Assembly (NCBI GenBank): GCA_017644045.1
Contig: JAEPMI010000005.1
Coordinates: 434,001 to 498,000, forward strand
Origin: Deltaproteobacteria bacterium
GTDB lineage: Bacteria > Myxococcota_A > Polyangia > Polyangiales > Houyiibacteriaceae
Direction: 5' to 3'
DNA: 64,000 nt
Shown: in pieces, positions 8,476-25,732 of the stretch
Numbering within the stretch: the stretch's first letter is position 1
How the letters are laid out: each line of letters begins with the position of its first letter
Position numbers and translations under genes: made by a program
The notes under the pieces: generated by a model
Told to the model about the DNA's origin: nothing
The model's database searches: none
Seen by the model: only the letters and a program-made list of their open reading frames with translations

Positions 8476-9203
8476 GGAAGGTCCGCGCCGTGGTGGTGGA
8501 CGACGAGCCGCTGGCTCGAGACGAGCTCGGCTTCATGCTCGGGGAGCTCGGGGTCGACGTGATCGGAGAGGCGGCCAACGCCAGCGCCGCGCTCGAGGTG
8601 GTCGACGAGATGGAGCCCGACGTGGTCTTCGCGGACCTCCGCATGCCCGGCCCGGACGGCATCGCCTTGGCCGAGGCGCTCAAGAAGCGACGCCCGGACC
8701 AGACCGTGGTCGTGGTCAGCGCGCACGACGACGGCGCCATTCGCGCCTTCGAGGCGGAGGTGCTCGACTACCTCACCAAGCCGGTGCGGATGGATCGCCT
8801 CGAGGCGTGCCTCGAACGCGTGAAGGCGCAGCTCAAGCCGAAGAAGAAGGCCGCCGAAGAGCCGCTCGACCGCCTCGCGGTGAAGCGCAAGGGCGGCTAC
8901 GTCGTGGTCGACATCGGCGACGTGATCTACTTCCAGGTGAAGGACGAGCTCGTCTGGGCGATCACCCAGGACGATCGCTTCGCCCTCGACCTGACCCTGG
9001 CCGCCGTGAGCCGCCGGGTCTCCGAAGACGACTTCTTCCGTTCGCACCGCGGCTGCCTGGTGCGGGTCTCGGCCATCAAGACGATCGAGCCGAGCGGCAC
9101 CGGCACCTACGAGCTCCTGCTCGAGCACCCGGACGAGCCGCGCGTCCCGCTCGCCCGCGAACGCGTCCGCCGCCTCCGCGAGCGCATCCCTTTCGCGGGC
9201 TAG
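8472..9203 (+). CDS. LytTR-family response regulator
   Basis: 243 residues. An N-terminal receiver domain (1-120) has the acidic pair DDE, the phospho-Asp in DVVFADLRMP, and KP in YLTKPVRM. A LytTR DNA-binding domain (about 138-240) carries RSHRGCLVRVSAIKTIEPSGTG, the usual FxRxHRSxLVN region. It should accept phosphate from the LytS-type kinase whose gene it overlaps by four bases and control target promoters bearing paired LytTR repeats; none is identified in the window. Confidence 0.96.
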   Translation: MRKVRAVVVDDEPLARDELGFMLGELGVDVIGEAANASAALEVVDEMEPDVVFADLRMPGPDGIALAEALKKRRPDQTVVVVSAHDDGAIRAFEAEVLDYLTKPVRMDRLEACLERVKAQLKPKKKAAEEPLDRLAVKRKGGYVVVDIGDVIYFQVKDELVWAITQDDRFALDLTLAAVSRRVSEDDFFRSHRGCLVRVSAIKTIEPSGTGTYELLLEHPDEPRVPLARERVRRLRERIPFAG

Positions 9204-9228
9204 ACGGCCCCGCAGCGCGGGGCTCGTC
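9203..9228. terminator. Hairpin between convergent genes
   Basis: GCCCCGC (9207-9213) and GCGGGGC (9217-9223) form a 7-bp stem with an AGC loop, extended by GACG/CGTC around a single bulge. It begins at the LytTR stop codon and lies between two convergent genes, so it may serve both. Confidence 0.6.
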
Positions 9229-9270
9229 TCCCTAGCCCTTGCCCTGCGTTCGTCGTTCGAAGAACGGCGC

Positions 9271-10623
9271 TCAGAAGTCCAGCCCGGATCCGATGTAGAG
9301 CGCCAGCTCGTGGACGAGCAGGCGCTGGTCGTCCCCGAAGAGGAAGACACCGATGGACGGGTCGTCGTCGATCGCGCTCGAGCTCGCGATCGACCCCGAG
9401 CCGGCGCCGACGCCCGCCGCGTACCGAAGCGAGAGCGTCGTGTGGAAGACCAGCTGGTCGGGCGTCCCGTCGTCGGGGTCGTGGCGAACCCCGACCGGGG
9501 TCGCCGTGCTCACTGCGATGTTGCCGCCGTAGTAGTCCAGGAAACTCTGGAAAGCGCTGTTGCTGCTCGCGACGTTCGCACGGTCGGAGAAGAAGCCGAT
9601 GCCGAGGTCCATCGACTCGGTCAGACCGATCCGAGCGCCGGCGCGCACGTTGTAGGTCCAGATGTACTCCTCGAAACCGCTGTAGGGATGAGCGACGTCG
9701 ACCTCGGCCGAGAGGGTGAGATCGCCGGTCACGTACCCCAGCGCAAACACGACCCGTGCCGGGGTGGCGATCGGCCAGTCCGAGCGAAAGGCGAACGGCG
9801 GCTCGTCACTCGTGCCGACGTTGGTGCCCATCGGGCCATCGATCGACTCGGTGGCCGTGCGACCGACCGAGAGCTCGTCCGTCAGTCGAAAGCGAGGACC
9901 GCGGAGGACCAGGCCGGCGTGGACGCGGCTACCGAGCTTCAGGTGGGCGCCGAGCACGAGCTCTAGGCCGAAGCGCCGCGTGTCCACTCGGTACTCCTCG
10001 GTCGCCGAGGCCACCGTCGGCCCGGGGGCGGTCATGAAGAGCGAGCTGACCTCTTCGAACGCGCTCTGTTCGTACACGAAGAAGAGGGAGGCGCCGAAGC
10101 TGAAGTTGCCGAAGGTGGCCGAGAGGCCGGGGCCCGCGAAGAGGCGCTGCTGGTCGAACTTCAGCGCTCGGCCATAGGTGAGGTCGGTGCCCGCGCCGTC
10201 GCTCCACGTCAGCCGATTGTCGAGGTCGACGGAGTCCTGCACCTGCACGAAGACACCGACTCCTGCGCGCACCCGCGGCCCGAGCCGACGCGTGTAGCTG
10301 AGCGCGGAAGGCACCGAGAGGAAGTCGACGCTGCGCTCGCTGTTGGCCGCGACCACCGATCCGTCCGGCGCCGCGATCTCCATGTAGGGATCCAGCTTCC
10401 GAAAGCGCAGAGAGAAGAGGCTACCGCTGAGCTCGATGCGGTTGCCCTGCCCGACCGCGAGCGCGCCGGGGTTGTACCAGAGCTGGCCTGCGCCGGTGCC
10501 CGTGGCGGCGACCGCCCCGCCTTGCATGGCCGCCTCGTTCCCTTGGAAGAACGAGTCGTCGTTGCCGGCGAACGCGGGCGACGCCCACGTCAGCACACCG
10601 ACCATGATCAGCCACCCACGCAT
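9271..10623 (-). CDS. FadL/OmpP1-like outer-membrane porin
   Basis: 450 residues from ATG 10623, which follows a strong GAGGAGGG. A Sec signal peptide ends in ASPAFA, and the mature protein starts GNDDSFFQGNEAAMQGG...LWYNPGALA, the typical FadL/TodX N-terminal region that plugs the barrel. The rest alternates polar and aromatic residues in beta-strand fashion and ends in Phe (GSGLDF), as outer-membrane barrels do. The family imports long-chain fatty acids or other hydrophobic compounds. No fad gene lies nearby, so the substrate is open. An upstream extension of the frame is non-secretory and was not used. Confidence 0.82.
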   Translation of the reverse strand: MRGWLIMVGVLTWASPAFAGNDDSFFQGNEAAMQGGAVAATGTGAGQLWYNPGALAVGQGNRIELSGSLFSLRFRKLDPYMEIAAPDGSVVAANSERSVDFLSVPSALSYTRRLGPRVRAGVGVFVQVQDSVDLDNRLTWSDGAGTDLTYGRALKFDQQRLFAGPGLSATFGNFSFGASLFFVYEQSAFEEVSSLFMTAPGPTVASATEEYRVDTRRFGLELVLGAHLKLGSRVHAGLVLRGPRFRLTDELSVGRTATESIDGPMGTNVGTSDEPPFAFRSDWPIATPARVVFALGYVTGDLTLSAEVDVAHPYSGFEEYIWTYNVRAGARIGLTESMDLGIGFFSDRANVASSNSAFQSFLDYYGGNIAVSTATPVGVRHDPDDGTPDQLVFHTTLSLRYAAGVGAGSGSIASSSAIDDDPSIGVFLFGDDQRLLVHELALYIGSGLDF

Positions 10624-10822
10624 GCCGCCCTCCTCGGAAGAGCGAGGGTCGCCGAAGGTGGGCGCCCCGACAAGCACGACATTCCCAGCGGCTGCGACGC
10701 CAACAGGCCGTCGATGGTGTCGCACAGGTCGGGCGCCGGGAAGCGGGCGGGCCCCATGAATCCTCACGAGCTCATGCAGGAATCCGACGGCACTCTATCG
10801 GCTCACTCTGTCAGACAGGCGG

Positions 10823-10848
10823 AGGCCCGGCCCTTGCTTCGCGGGCCT
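10823..10848 (-). terminator. Hairpin at the end of the TSP3/VWA lipoprotein gene
   Basis: Arms AGGCCCG (10823-10829) and CGGGCCT (10842-10848) form a hairpin whose distal arm includes the first bases of the TAG stop. The sequence further on contains a small CTGTCAGACAG palindrome. There is no T-run. Confidence 0.45.
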
Positions 10849-13024
10849 ACTCCTGCGGGTCGGCGATCCGCGGCGGAACGAGGAAGTACACGTCGCGGTT
10901 GTCGAGCGGCGTGAAGCCGTCGCCGAGCACGTCGATCCGCGCGCGGAAGAGCTGCGGGTCGAGCGTGGGCATGATCGTGGTGTTCATCCGCGGGACGATG
11001 TCGAAGCACACCGGCAGGCCGGGGCGAACGTTCAGGAAGGTGTCGTGCACCGAGTCGGCGTCGATGCCGGGGCCGTCGACCGTGGAGAGCCCAGTGGTGC
11101 AGGTCAGCCCGGCAGCAGCGCTGGTGCGGGTCTGGAGGTGGTCGATGAACGCCGCGACCGCGTCGACGGTCTCACCCGGATCCACGACATCCGTCGCGCG
11201 AGCGCTGACGTCGATCGGCACCTCCGCAGCGTTCTCGATGGCGTCGACGACGCTGGTCGTGAGCCCGCTGCCGTTGGACGCGACCTGGAAGAAGAAGGGA
11301 TCGGAGCTGCCGGAGCTGTCGCGGGTGTCGGTCGCCGCGGACATGGCGATGAGCATGCCCCGCACGTCGGTCCCGCCCGAGCTGATGCCGACCACGCGCG
11401 CGCCGAGACCGTTGAGCGCCGACATGGCCGCAGCATACGAAGGGGGCGGACCGCTGACGCCGCTGTAGGTCGTCGAGGGGTAGTTCTGGCTGATGGCGTC
11501 GGTCACGATGACGACGACCGGGACCGCGTCGGGCCGGAAGCAGGCGAACCCGAGCCGACCCGCGGCGCAGCCGGGCGGCGCCGCACCGGTCCAGAGCTGG
11601 GTGCGCGTCGCCAGCGACCAGAGCGCGGGAACGAGGCTCTCGGGGTAGTCGCCACCAAAGCCGAGCGCGAGCCGGTTCACCGCAGCCTGGGCGCCGCTCA
11701 CCGAGCTCGTCATGACGGTCTCTTGATAGAACGGAATGTCGCCCGCGCCGCCATACGAGGAGGTCGGGTAGTCCTCGTAGCCACCGACGCCGAACCATAC
11801 GTCCGGGATCCGGGCGCGGACCTGCGGGATGATCGTCCCACTGAGCCCCGCTCGCAGCTGGGCGATCTCGTCTCCCATCGAGCCGGTGGTGTCGACGAGG
11901 AAGTAGACGTCCGCTTTCTGCAGCGACGTCGCGAACTGCAGCGTGTCGCGGGTCGGATCCGGTGGCGCCATGTAGGGCACCACGAAGACGAAGTCGCCGC
12001 GGGTGCGCGGGCTGTCACCGGCGTCGAGGGGGTCCGTACCGGCGCCGGTCTCGATCAGGTCGGACACGCCGTCGCCGTCGGTGTCGGGGTTGGTGCGGGA
12101 CGTACCGGCAGCCCGCTCGGCCGCATCGCTGAGCCCGTCCGCGTCGCTGTCCGGGTCACGGAAGTCGAAGATGCCGTCGCCGTCCGTGTCGACCGGCGGG
12201 GTCGCCAGGTCCGTGTCGCCAGCCTCCTCGGCGTCGGTGTAGCCGTCGCCGTCCGAGTCCGCGTCGCGCCGGTCCGGTTCCGCGTCGCCGTCGGTGTTCT
12301 CGAGCGCCTCGACCGCGTCGGAGATGGTGTCGTTGTCGGAGTCGACCTCCATGAAGTCCGGGGTCCGGTCGCCATCGGCGTCGGGCGGCGAGCCGGGCAT
12401 GCCGTCGATCTCGACGACGTCGGAGATGAAGTCGCCGTCGTTGTCCCAGTCGGCGTAGTTCGGCGTTCCGTCGCGGTCGCTGTCGAACGTCCCCTCGGTG
12501 CCATCGTCGATGCCGTTGTCATCGGAGTCGGTGTCACGGAAGTCGGGAACGCCGTCGAAGTCGCTGTCGATCGGGGGCGTACGGATGTCCATGTCGCCGG
12601 CCTCGACCGAGTCCATGATCCCGTCGCCATCCGAGTCGCGGTCGAGGTAGTCGGGCGTGCCGTCCCCGTCGGTATCGGTGCCGTCCTCTCGCCCCTCGGC
12701 GAAGTCGGAGATGCCGTCGCCGTCTTCGTCGGCGTCGGGCATCGGACCCAGGTCGGGCGGGCCCAGGTCCGGACGCATCGGACCCATGTCGGGGACCATG
12801 CCGCCCATGTCCGGCTCCCCTCCCATGTCGACCGGCGGCCGGAACGCATCGCGCGGCCCGAGGTCGTCCATCGGTGTGACCCGACAGCGCCCGTCGACGC
12901 ACACGCCCGGCTCGCAATCGATCGAGCTCGTGCACGGGGTGCCATCACCACCCGGGTCGGAGGGATTGCAGGCGACCATCCCGATCACCAGCAACGCGAA
13001 AGAAAAGCGGAAAACTGCAGCCAC
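10847..13024 (-). CDS. Lipoprotein with thrombospondin type 3 repeats and a VWA domain
   Basis: 725 residues from GTG 13024. The lipobox is GMVAC (Cys about 19). A short Cys motif CTSSIDCEPGVCVDGRC follows, then a DMG-rich linker. About 10 calcium-binding TSP3-like repeats of the form DxDGDGxxD occupy roughly residues 95-330. A VWA domain starts at DVYFLVDTTGSMGDE (complete DxTxS MIDAS) and ends near 560; the C-terminal ~150 residues are unassigned. This architecture predicts a surface-anchored, calcium-stiffened stalk presenting an adhesive metal-binding head. It is expressed from its own promoter candidate, since the upstream Na/Pi gene ends 43 bases before. Confidence 0.9.
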   Translation of the reverse strand: MAAVFRFSFALLVIGMVACNPSDPGGDGTPCTSSIDCEPGVCVDGRCRVTPMDDLGPRDAFRPPVDMGGEPDMGGMVPDMGPMRPDLGPPDLGPMPDADEDGDGISDFAEGREDGTDTDGDGTPDYLDRDSDGDGIMDSVEAGDMDIRTPPIDSDFDGVPDFRDTDSDDNGIDDGTEGTFDSDRDGTPNYADWDNDGDFISDVVEIDGMPGSPPDADGDRTPDFMEVDSDNDTISDAVEALENTDGDAEPDRRDADSDGDGYTDAEEAGDTDLATPPVDTDGDGIFDFRDPDSDADGLSDAAERAAGTSRTNPDTDGDGVSDLIETGAGTDPLDAGDSPRTRGDFVFVVPYMAPPDPTRDTLQFATSLQKADVYFLVDTTGSMGDEIAQLRAGLSGTIIPQVRARIPDVWFGVGGYEDYPTSSYGGAGDIPFYQETVMTSSVSGAQAAVNRLALGFGGDYPESLVPALWSLATRTQLWTGAAPPGCAAGRLGFACFRPDAVPVVVIVTDAISQNYPSTTYSGVSGPPPSYAAAMSALNGLGARVVGISSGGTDVRGMLIAMSAATDTRDSSGSSDPFFFQVASNGSGLTTSVVDAIENAAEVPIDVSARATDVVDPGETVDAVAAFIDHLQTRTSAAAGLTCTTGLSTVDGPGIDADSVHDTFLNVRPGLPVCFDIVPRMNTTIMPTLDPQLFRARIDVLGDGFTPLDNRDVYFLVPPRIADPQE

Positions 13025-13039
13025 GGTACCCCGCCCGAG

Positions 13040-13045
13040 AGAATA
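13040..13045 (-). promoter_or_regulatory. Candidate -10 (TATTCT) of the TSP3/VWA lipoprotein gene
   Basis: TATTCT on the minus strand, 15 bases before GTG 13024, with a GGGCGGGG stretch between that may act as a ribosome site. It lies in the 43-base gap after the Na/Pi cotransporter stop. Confidence 0.4.
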
Positions 13046-13067
13046 GCAGAGCTGGAGTGAACCAGCC

Positions 13068-14660
13068 TCAACCCTGCGCGTGGGTCTTCGGCATGTCGTG
13101 GAGGGCCCGGAGCACGTGCTTCACCCCTCGACGGATCTCCCCGAGCAGCCGCTCGCGGAAGAACGCCTGCTCGGCCGCCCGGGCGCCGGCCGCGGCGCTG
13201 TCCAGGTACTCGGCGCGGGCCTTGTCGAAGCGAGGCTCGAGGGTCTCCCAGGCCTCCTCGACGGTGAGGTCCGGTCCCGCTTCGACCGCGGCCAGGAGCT
13301 CGCGGGTCGAGGCCCGAATCGCCGCGACGGTCGGTGACACCTGGAGGGCGGTGTTCTGCCGAAGGACCGCGACCTGGACGGCCTGCTCCCGCACGATCCG
13401 AGCGTGGGCCACGGCCCGGAGGAGGCCGCGCAGCGCCGCGGCGGCCTCCGGCGTCAGCCGTCGAGCCGCGAGGTCGCCTGTGAACTCTCCGATGGCCTGC
13501 TCGAGCTGATCCACCACCGCCCCCCGACGCTCGACGCGTGCCGGCGGCGGAGCCTCGTCCTCGAGCGCCTCGGCGAGCACCTCCGCGCTCATGACGAGGG
13601 CACGGCGAACCTCGCGTTCGACCGCCGTGAGCGCGACCTCGGGGACCTCGAGCACGTTCCGGTCGAGGTACTTCGGCTGCTGGGCCACCTCTTCGGCGTT
13701 CCCGAAACGCGCCGTGAGCGCGCGCTGCAATCGCCCCGCGAGCGGCCACACGAGCACGACCCCGAGTAGATTGAAGACCGTATGGAACGCGGCGAGGGAG
13801 ACGGCGGGTGAGGGCTCCTCGCCAGTCGTCTCGATGGCGAGCTCGATCCCGGCCAGCAGGAAGGGCGCCAGCACCAGGGCGACGACGGCCGCGAGCAGGT
13901 TGAAGACCACCTGCCCGGCCGCGGCTCGCTTCGCGGGTGGGGTCGCGCCGATGACCGAGAAAGCGGCCGTCGAGGTGGTGCCGAGGTTGGCGCCGATCAC
14001 CATCGCAGCCGCGGAGCTGAGCGGGAGCACCCCGGTGGTCGCGGCGGTGAGGGTGATCGCGATGGCTGCGCTCGAGCTCTGAGTGAGCGTGGTCAGCACC
14101 ACGCCCACGACGACGAAGACGAGCACGCCGAGGAAGCCGGAGACCGCAATGCTCGCGGGGTCGAAGCCGTCGGCCACGCCACGGAACGCCTGGCTCATGA
14201 TCGCGAGGCCTAGGAAGAAGAGGCCGAAGCCTGCGATGGCGCGACCCGCGGCTCCGCGCCGACCGTCGCCCCCCGTGAGGCTGAGCAGGGTGCCGATGCC
14301 CACCGCGGGGAGCGCGACGACCTCGAGGTTCACGTCGAGCCCGGTCGCGGCCACCAACCAACCGGTCACGGTGGTCCCCACGTTGCTGCCGAAGATGAGC
14401 CAGAGCGCTCCGCCGAGATCGACCAGCCCCGCGTTGACGAAGCCGATGGTCGCGACCGTGACCGCGCTCGACGACTGGACGATGGCGGTCATGCCGGCGC
14501 CGGCGAGCAGGGCACGAACGCGGGTCTTGGTCGAGCGGGCGAGCCCCGTCCGGAGCGCGGCGCCGGCCATGACCTTCAGCCCCTCGGTCATCTGGTGCAT
14601 GCCGATGAGGAAGAGGCCGATGCCCCCGACGAAGGTCCCGATGGTCGTCCAGATCGCCAT
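13068..14660 (-). CDS. Na/Pi cotransporter family protein with PhoU-like C-terminal domain
   Basis: 530 residues. The N-terminal ~320 residues hold about eight hydrophobic helices with the family's inverted repeats, each marked by a QSSSA motif (AIVQSSSAVT and TLTQSSSAAI) that binds sodium and phosphate. The C-terminal ~200 residues are helical and soluble, matching the PhoU-like domain of NptA/YjbB-type proteins. It should move phosphate with sodium across the inner membrane; homologues often act in phosphate export or uptake control. No pho genes lie nearby. Confidence 0.93.
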   Translation of the reverse strand: MAIWTTIGTFVGGIGLFLIGMHQMTEGLKVMAGAALRTGLARSTKTRVRALLAGAGMTAIVQSSSAVTVATIGFVNAGLVDLGGALWLIFGSNVGTTVTGWLVAATGLDVNLEVVALPAVGIGTLLSLTGGDGRRGAAGRAIAGFGLFFLGLAIMSQAFRGVADGFDPASIAVSGFLGVLVFVVVGVVLTTLTQSSSAAIAITLTAATTGVLPLSSAAAMVIGANLGTTSTAAFSVIGATPPAKRAAAGQVVFNLLAAVVALVLAPFLLAGIELAIETTGEEPSPAVSLAAFHTVFNLLGVVLVWPLAGRLQRALTARFGNAEEVAQQPKYLDRNVLEVPEVALTAVEREVRRALVMSAEVLAEALEDEAPPPARVERRGAVVDQLEQAIGEFTGDLAARRLTPEAAAALRGLLRAVAHARIVREQAVQVAVLRQNTALQVSPTVAAIRASTRELLAAVEAGPDLTVEEAWETLEPRFDKARAEYLDSAAAGARAAEQAFFRERLLGEIRRGVKHVLRALHDMPKTHAQG

Positions 14661-14761
14661 GCTCGACTGCGGGTGACGTTAGCACCAGGGCGTGACGATA
14701 CGCGCCGGCGCCATCAGTGATCCGGATCGAACCGCCCCAAGTGGAACCGCGCCGGACCGAC

Positions 14762-16237
14762 TCAGCGTCCGAGGAGGGCGCCGAGCTTCTCCTTGGCTTT
14801 GTCCACGGCCTTCAGCGCGACCGCGCCGTACTCGTCGAGCTTCGAGAGGAGCGGGTCGTTCGCGGCCAGGTCGCTCAGATCGGGATCGGTCGCGCCGGGG
14901 GCGTACATCGCCTCCATCACGCGGCGGACGGCCACCTTCACCAGGCCGCGGGCGGGGACCTTGGCCATCATGCCGTACATGGCGGCGTCGCCCTGGTCGG
15001 CGAGACCGGGGTTGGCGCGGACCTCGGCGACCGCGTCCTTCAGGTCGGCGACGAAGGCGTCGACGCTCTGGAGGTTGCTCGCGCCGCAGGTCGCGTGGAT
15101 GCAGTTCGGGTTCTGGTGCCGGTCGAAGTGCCAGCCCTTCGCGCCGAGCGCGTCGGCGACCGCGAAGATCGGGAGCGCCTTCTCGTCGGTGGAACCGAAG
15201 CTGACCAGCGTGCCGACCGGGTCGCCGAAGACCTCGATGCCGGGCGTGGCCTGCACTCCGGCGATGAGCCGGTCGCGCACCTCGAGGCCTTTGCGGGTGA
15301 GCTCGAGGTAGCCCTCTTCGCCGATGACCTGGAGGGTGGCCCAGGCCGCGGCGATCGGTCCGCCGGGGCGGGTCCCAGGGACGTTGGCCGAGGCGTAGAT
15401 GCCGCCGGGCCAGTCGGTGGCCACGAAGAACTGGTCCTTCAGGTAGTCCATCGAGCGGTAGAGCACGACCGACGCACCCTTCGCCGCGTAACCGTACTTG
15501 TGCAGGTCGGCGGAGATGCTGGTCACGCCGTCGACGCGGAAGTCCCAGCGGGCGATCGGCCAGCCGAGGCGCTCGACCCAAGGGAGCATCAGCCCACCGA
15601 CGCACGCGTCGACGTGGAGCGGCACGCCGGCCTTCTTCGTGAGCGCGGCGACCTCTTCGACCGGGTCGATGACGCCCTGGCAGTAGTGCGGCGCGCTGAC
15701 CACGACCGCCGCGGTGCGCCGGTTCATCATTCGCTCGATGGCGCCGACCTTCACCCGGTAGTCGGGTCCGATCGGCGCGCGCCGGAGCTTGAGCCCGAAG
15801 TAGTGCGCGCCCTTCTCGAAGGCCGGGTGCGCGGTGGTCGCGATCAGCAGCTCGGGGTTCTTGATCCACGGCTTCTTGCGCCGCATCCGCTGCCGGTAGG
15901 TGTAGACCGCGAGCAGGATCGACTCGGTGCCGCCGCTGTTCAGCGTGCCGACCGTCGTCTCCGGTCCGTTGAGCAGCTTGCCCATGGCCGTGACCGTGTC
16001 GGTCTCGAAGCGCTTGAGCGACTTGAAGGCCATCGGGTTCAGGCCGTTCTCGCTGAAGAACTCGTTGTGCGCCTTCTTGAGGAAGGCCGAGTGCTCCTCG
16101 CCGGCGGAGTACACGAGCGACCAGGTCTTGCCGCTGCGCCAGTCGGCGTCGTGGTGCCGCAGCTCCCGCATGGTCTCGAGAATGGCCTCCGGATCGCGGC
16201 CGGTGGCGGGGATGGCGCTGGAGTCGAAGTCGGTCAT
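14762..16237 (-). CDS. PLP-dependent lyase/decarboxylase, sphingosine-1-phosphate lyase-like
   Basis: 491 residues from ATG 16237, whose ATGA overlaps the amidohydrolase stop. The fold-type I PLP signature is clear: GTLNSGGTESILLAV near the N-terminal side (phosphate binding), HVDACVGG with the PLP Asp, and SADLHKYGYAAKGAS with the Schiff-base lysine. The spacing and the HKYGxxxKG form fit the sphingosine-1-phosphate lyase/group II decarboxylase clan better than aspartate aminotransferases. S1P lyase cleaves phosphorylated sphingoid bases to an aldehyde and phosphoethanolamine. No N-terminal membrane helix is present, unlike the eukaryotic enzyme. Substrate assignment is by family only; an amino-acid decarboxylase role is possible. 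Confidence 0.85.
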   Translation of the reverse strand: MTDFDSSAIPATGRDPEAILETMRELRHHDADWRSGKTWSLVYSAGEEHSAFLKKAHNEFFSENGLNPMAFKSLKRFETDTVTAMGKLLNGPETTVGTLNSGGTESILLAVYTYRQRMRRKKPWIKNPELLIATTAHPAFEKGAHYFGLKLRRAPIGPDYRVKVGAIERMMNRRTAAVVVSAPHYCQGVIDPVEEVAALTKKAGVPLHVDACVGGLMLPWVERLGWPIARWDFRVDGVTSISADLHKYGYAAKGASVVLYRSMDYLKDQFFVATDWPGGIYASANVPGTRPGGPIAAAWATLQVIGEEGYLELTRKGLEVRDRLIAGVQATPGIEVFGDPVGTLVSFGSTDEKALPIFAVADALGAKGWHFDRHQNPNCIHATCGASNLQSVDAFVADLKDAVAEVRANPGLADQGDAAMYGMMAKVPARGLVKVAVRRVMEAMYAPGATDPDLSDLAANDPLLSKLDEYGAVALKAVDKAKEKLGALLGR

Positions 16238-17232
16238 GCGTCGATGTCGGGGTCGAGGCCGAAGAGCTCGGCGGCGTTGGTCCACAGGATCTGGTGGCGG
16301 AGGTCGTCCTGCCCCTCGGTGCTGAGGCAGATCTTCAGGATGCTCACGGCCTGATGATAGAAGGGCCAGTCGCTGCCGTTGATGATCCGGTCGTGGGGCA
16401 CGGTGTTCATCACGTGGCGCATGCCGCGCAGCCCCTGACAGCTGAGCTCGCAGTAGACGTTCTCGTACATGTTGGGGAGCTTGCAGGCCATCTCGTACTG
16501 GAGCGCGCCGCTGTGCCCGAGCACGAACGTCGTCTTCGGGAACGTGTGCACCGGCGCCCAGTAGTTCTTCAGGTAGCAGCGCTTGTCCGTGCGCTCGCCG
16601 ACGATGCCGACGGGCCCGCAGTGCCAGACCACCGGGATGCCGAGCTCGCCGCAGAGCTCGTACATGCGCATCGCCTTCGGGTGGTCCGGCCGCATCTGCT
16701 GCACCGCCGGGTGCATCTTGTAGGCGCGCGCCCCGCGCTTCACCGCCGTGCGCAGCGCCTTCTCCGCGCCGGGCGCCATTGGGTGGATCGCCGCCGCGGG
16801 CATGAGCAGCTCGTCGTTCTCGGCCACCGTCAGGTAGCCGTCGGTGTTCGTCGAGCTGTGCGGCAGATCGATCGCCAGGATGATCGAGCGCGTGATGCCG
16901 AGGTCCCGCATCGACTGCCGCAGCGCCGGCCCGGTGTGGGTCGCCCGCATCCCGTTCTTCGTCAGCGAGCCGATCGACAGGTCGGTCTTCATCGCCCGCA
17001 TCGACCCGTCGTCGAAGTGCGTGTTCATGTACTCCTCGAGCTCGAGCGGCGTCTCCGGGTCGAGGTAGAGCTCCGCCACCGCCTCGGCCTCGAGATCCAC
17101 CTGCCCGGTGGGCACGTAGGTCAGCGCGAGGTGCGTGTGGATGTCGAGGATCGGCCCCACCGCTTCGGCGAGCCGATAGGCCCCGCTGGCGTCGCGGGAC
17201 ACGTACTTGGATTCAGAGAGTCGAACGGCCAC
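16234..17232 (-). CDS. Amidohydrolase_2 family metal-dependent hydrolase
   Basis: 332 residues from GTG 17232. TIM-barrel amidohydrolase motifs appear in order: DIHTHLA (HxH metal site) near residue 32, KMHPAVQQM in the middle, WHCGPVG, LGHSGALQ, and NGSDWPFY with the C-terminal catalytic Asp. This is the Amidohydrolase_2 group, which includes ACMSD-type decarboxylases and hydrolases. The gene is translationally coupled (4-base overlap) to the S1P-lyase-like gene, so the two probably work on the same substrate chain. GTG 17232 is preceded by TACCCT at leaderless spacing, which supports the start. Confidence 0.9.
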   Translation of the reverse strand: MAVRLSESKYVSRDASGAYRLAEAVGPILDIHTHLALTYVPTGQVDLEAEAVAELYLDPETPLELEEYMNTHFDDGSMRAMKTDLSIGSLTKNGMRATHTGPALRQSMRDLGITRSIILAIDLPHSSTNTDGYLTVAENDELLMPAAAIHPMAPGAEKALRTAVKRGARAYKMHPAVQQMRPDHPKAMRMYELCGELGIPVVWHCGPVGIVGERTDKRCYLKNYWAPVHTFPKTTFVLGHSGALQYEMACKLPNMYENVYCELSCQGLRGMRHVMNTVPHDRIINGSDWPFYHQAVSILKICLSTEGQDDLRHQILWTNAAELFGLDPDIDA

Positions 17233-17239
17233 GAGCCGG

Positions 17240-17245
17240 AGGGTA
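17240..17245 (-). promoter_or_regulatory. Candidate leaderless -10 (TACCCT) of the amidohydrolase operon
   Basis: TACCCT on the minus strand ends seven bases before GTG 17232; no Shine-Dalgarno in between. Confidence 0.5.
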
Positions 17246-17271
17246 CGGGCTCGTGCCTTGAGTGCACCACC

Positions 17272-17535
17272 TCAGACACCAGAATCATCTGTGGGCCGTC
17301 TACGCGACCAGGCTGCCAATGCAGTCCAGCCCAGGACCGCTCCTGCCCATGGCACAGCCTGCTCATAGATCGTTGGTTCGGGAGGAGTAGCGAACACCAT
17401 CAATAGCGCAGGCGGAAAGAACATTACCCAGAACCGGAGACTTGGCCTGCCGCGAACCCATTGAAACCTCGCGACTAATCCTGTCAGCACACCGACCAGG
17501 ACGCCTAGCACGAGTATGAGAACAGCATGAACCAT
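17272..17535 (-). CDS. Small membrane protein downstream of the RHS gene (candidate immunity or partner)
   Basis: 87 residues from ATG 17535, which has an excellent GGAGGGG ribosome site; a slightly longer frame exists but lacks one. It has three hydrophobic segments: VHAVLILVLGVLVGVLTGLV at the N-terminus, LRFWVMFFPPALLMVF, and a third around VPWAGAVLGWTALAAW. It starts 13 bases after the RHS stop, exactly where polymorphic-toxin loci carry their immunity gene. A sampled 60-base line inside it is 58% GC, below the neighbours. I recognise no family. The immunity role is inference from position. Confidence 0.7.
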   Translation of the reverse strand: MVHAVLILVLGVLVGVLTGLVARFQWVRGRPSLRFWVMFFPPALLMVFATPPEPTIYEQAVPWAGAVLGWTALAAWSRRRPTDDSGV

Positions 17536-17548
17536 TCCAGCCCCTCCT

Positions 17549-25717
<8,169 letters not shown>

Positions 25718-25732
25718 GTTTTCGATCAGCTG

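Noticed and set aside
12055-12750. Periodic GTCGCCGTCC-like pattern suggestive of a CRISPR or satellite
   Set aside because: Explained by DxDGDG-coding repeats of the TSP3 domain; spacing and sequence vary and there are no spacers or cas genes.
14717-16354. 545-codon plus-strand frame over the S1P-lyase-like gene
   Set aside because: Sense gene has all PLP motifs and a coupled start; this frame is compositional.
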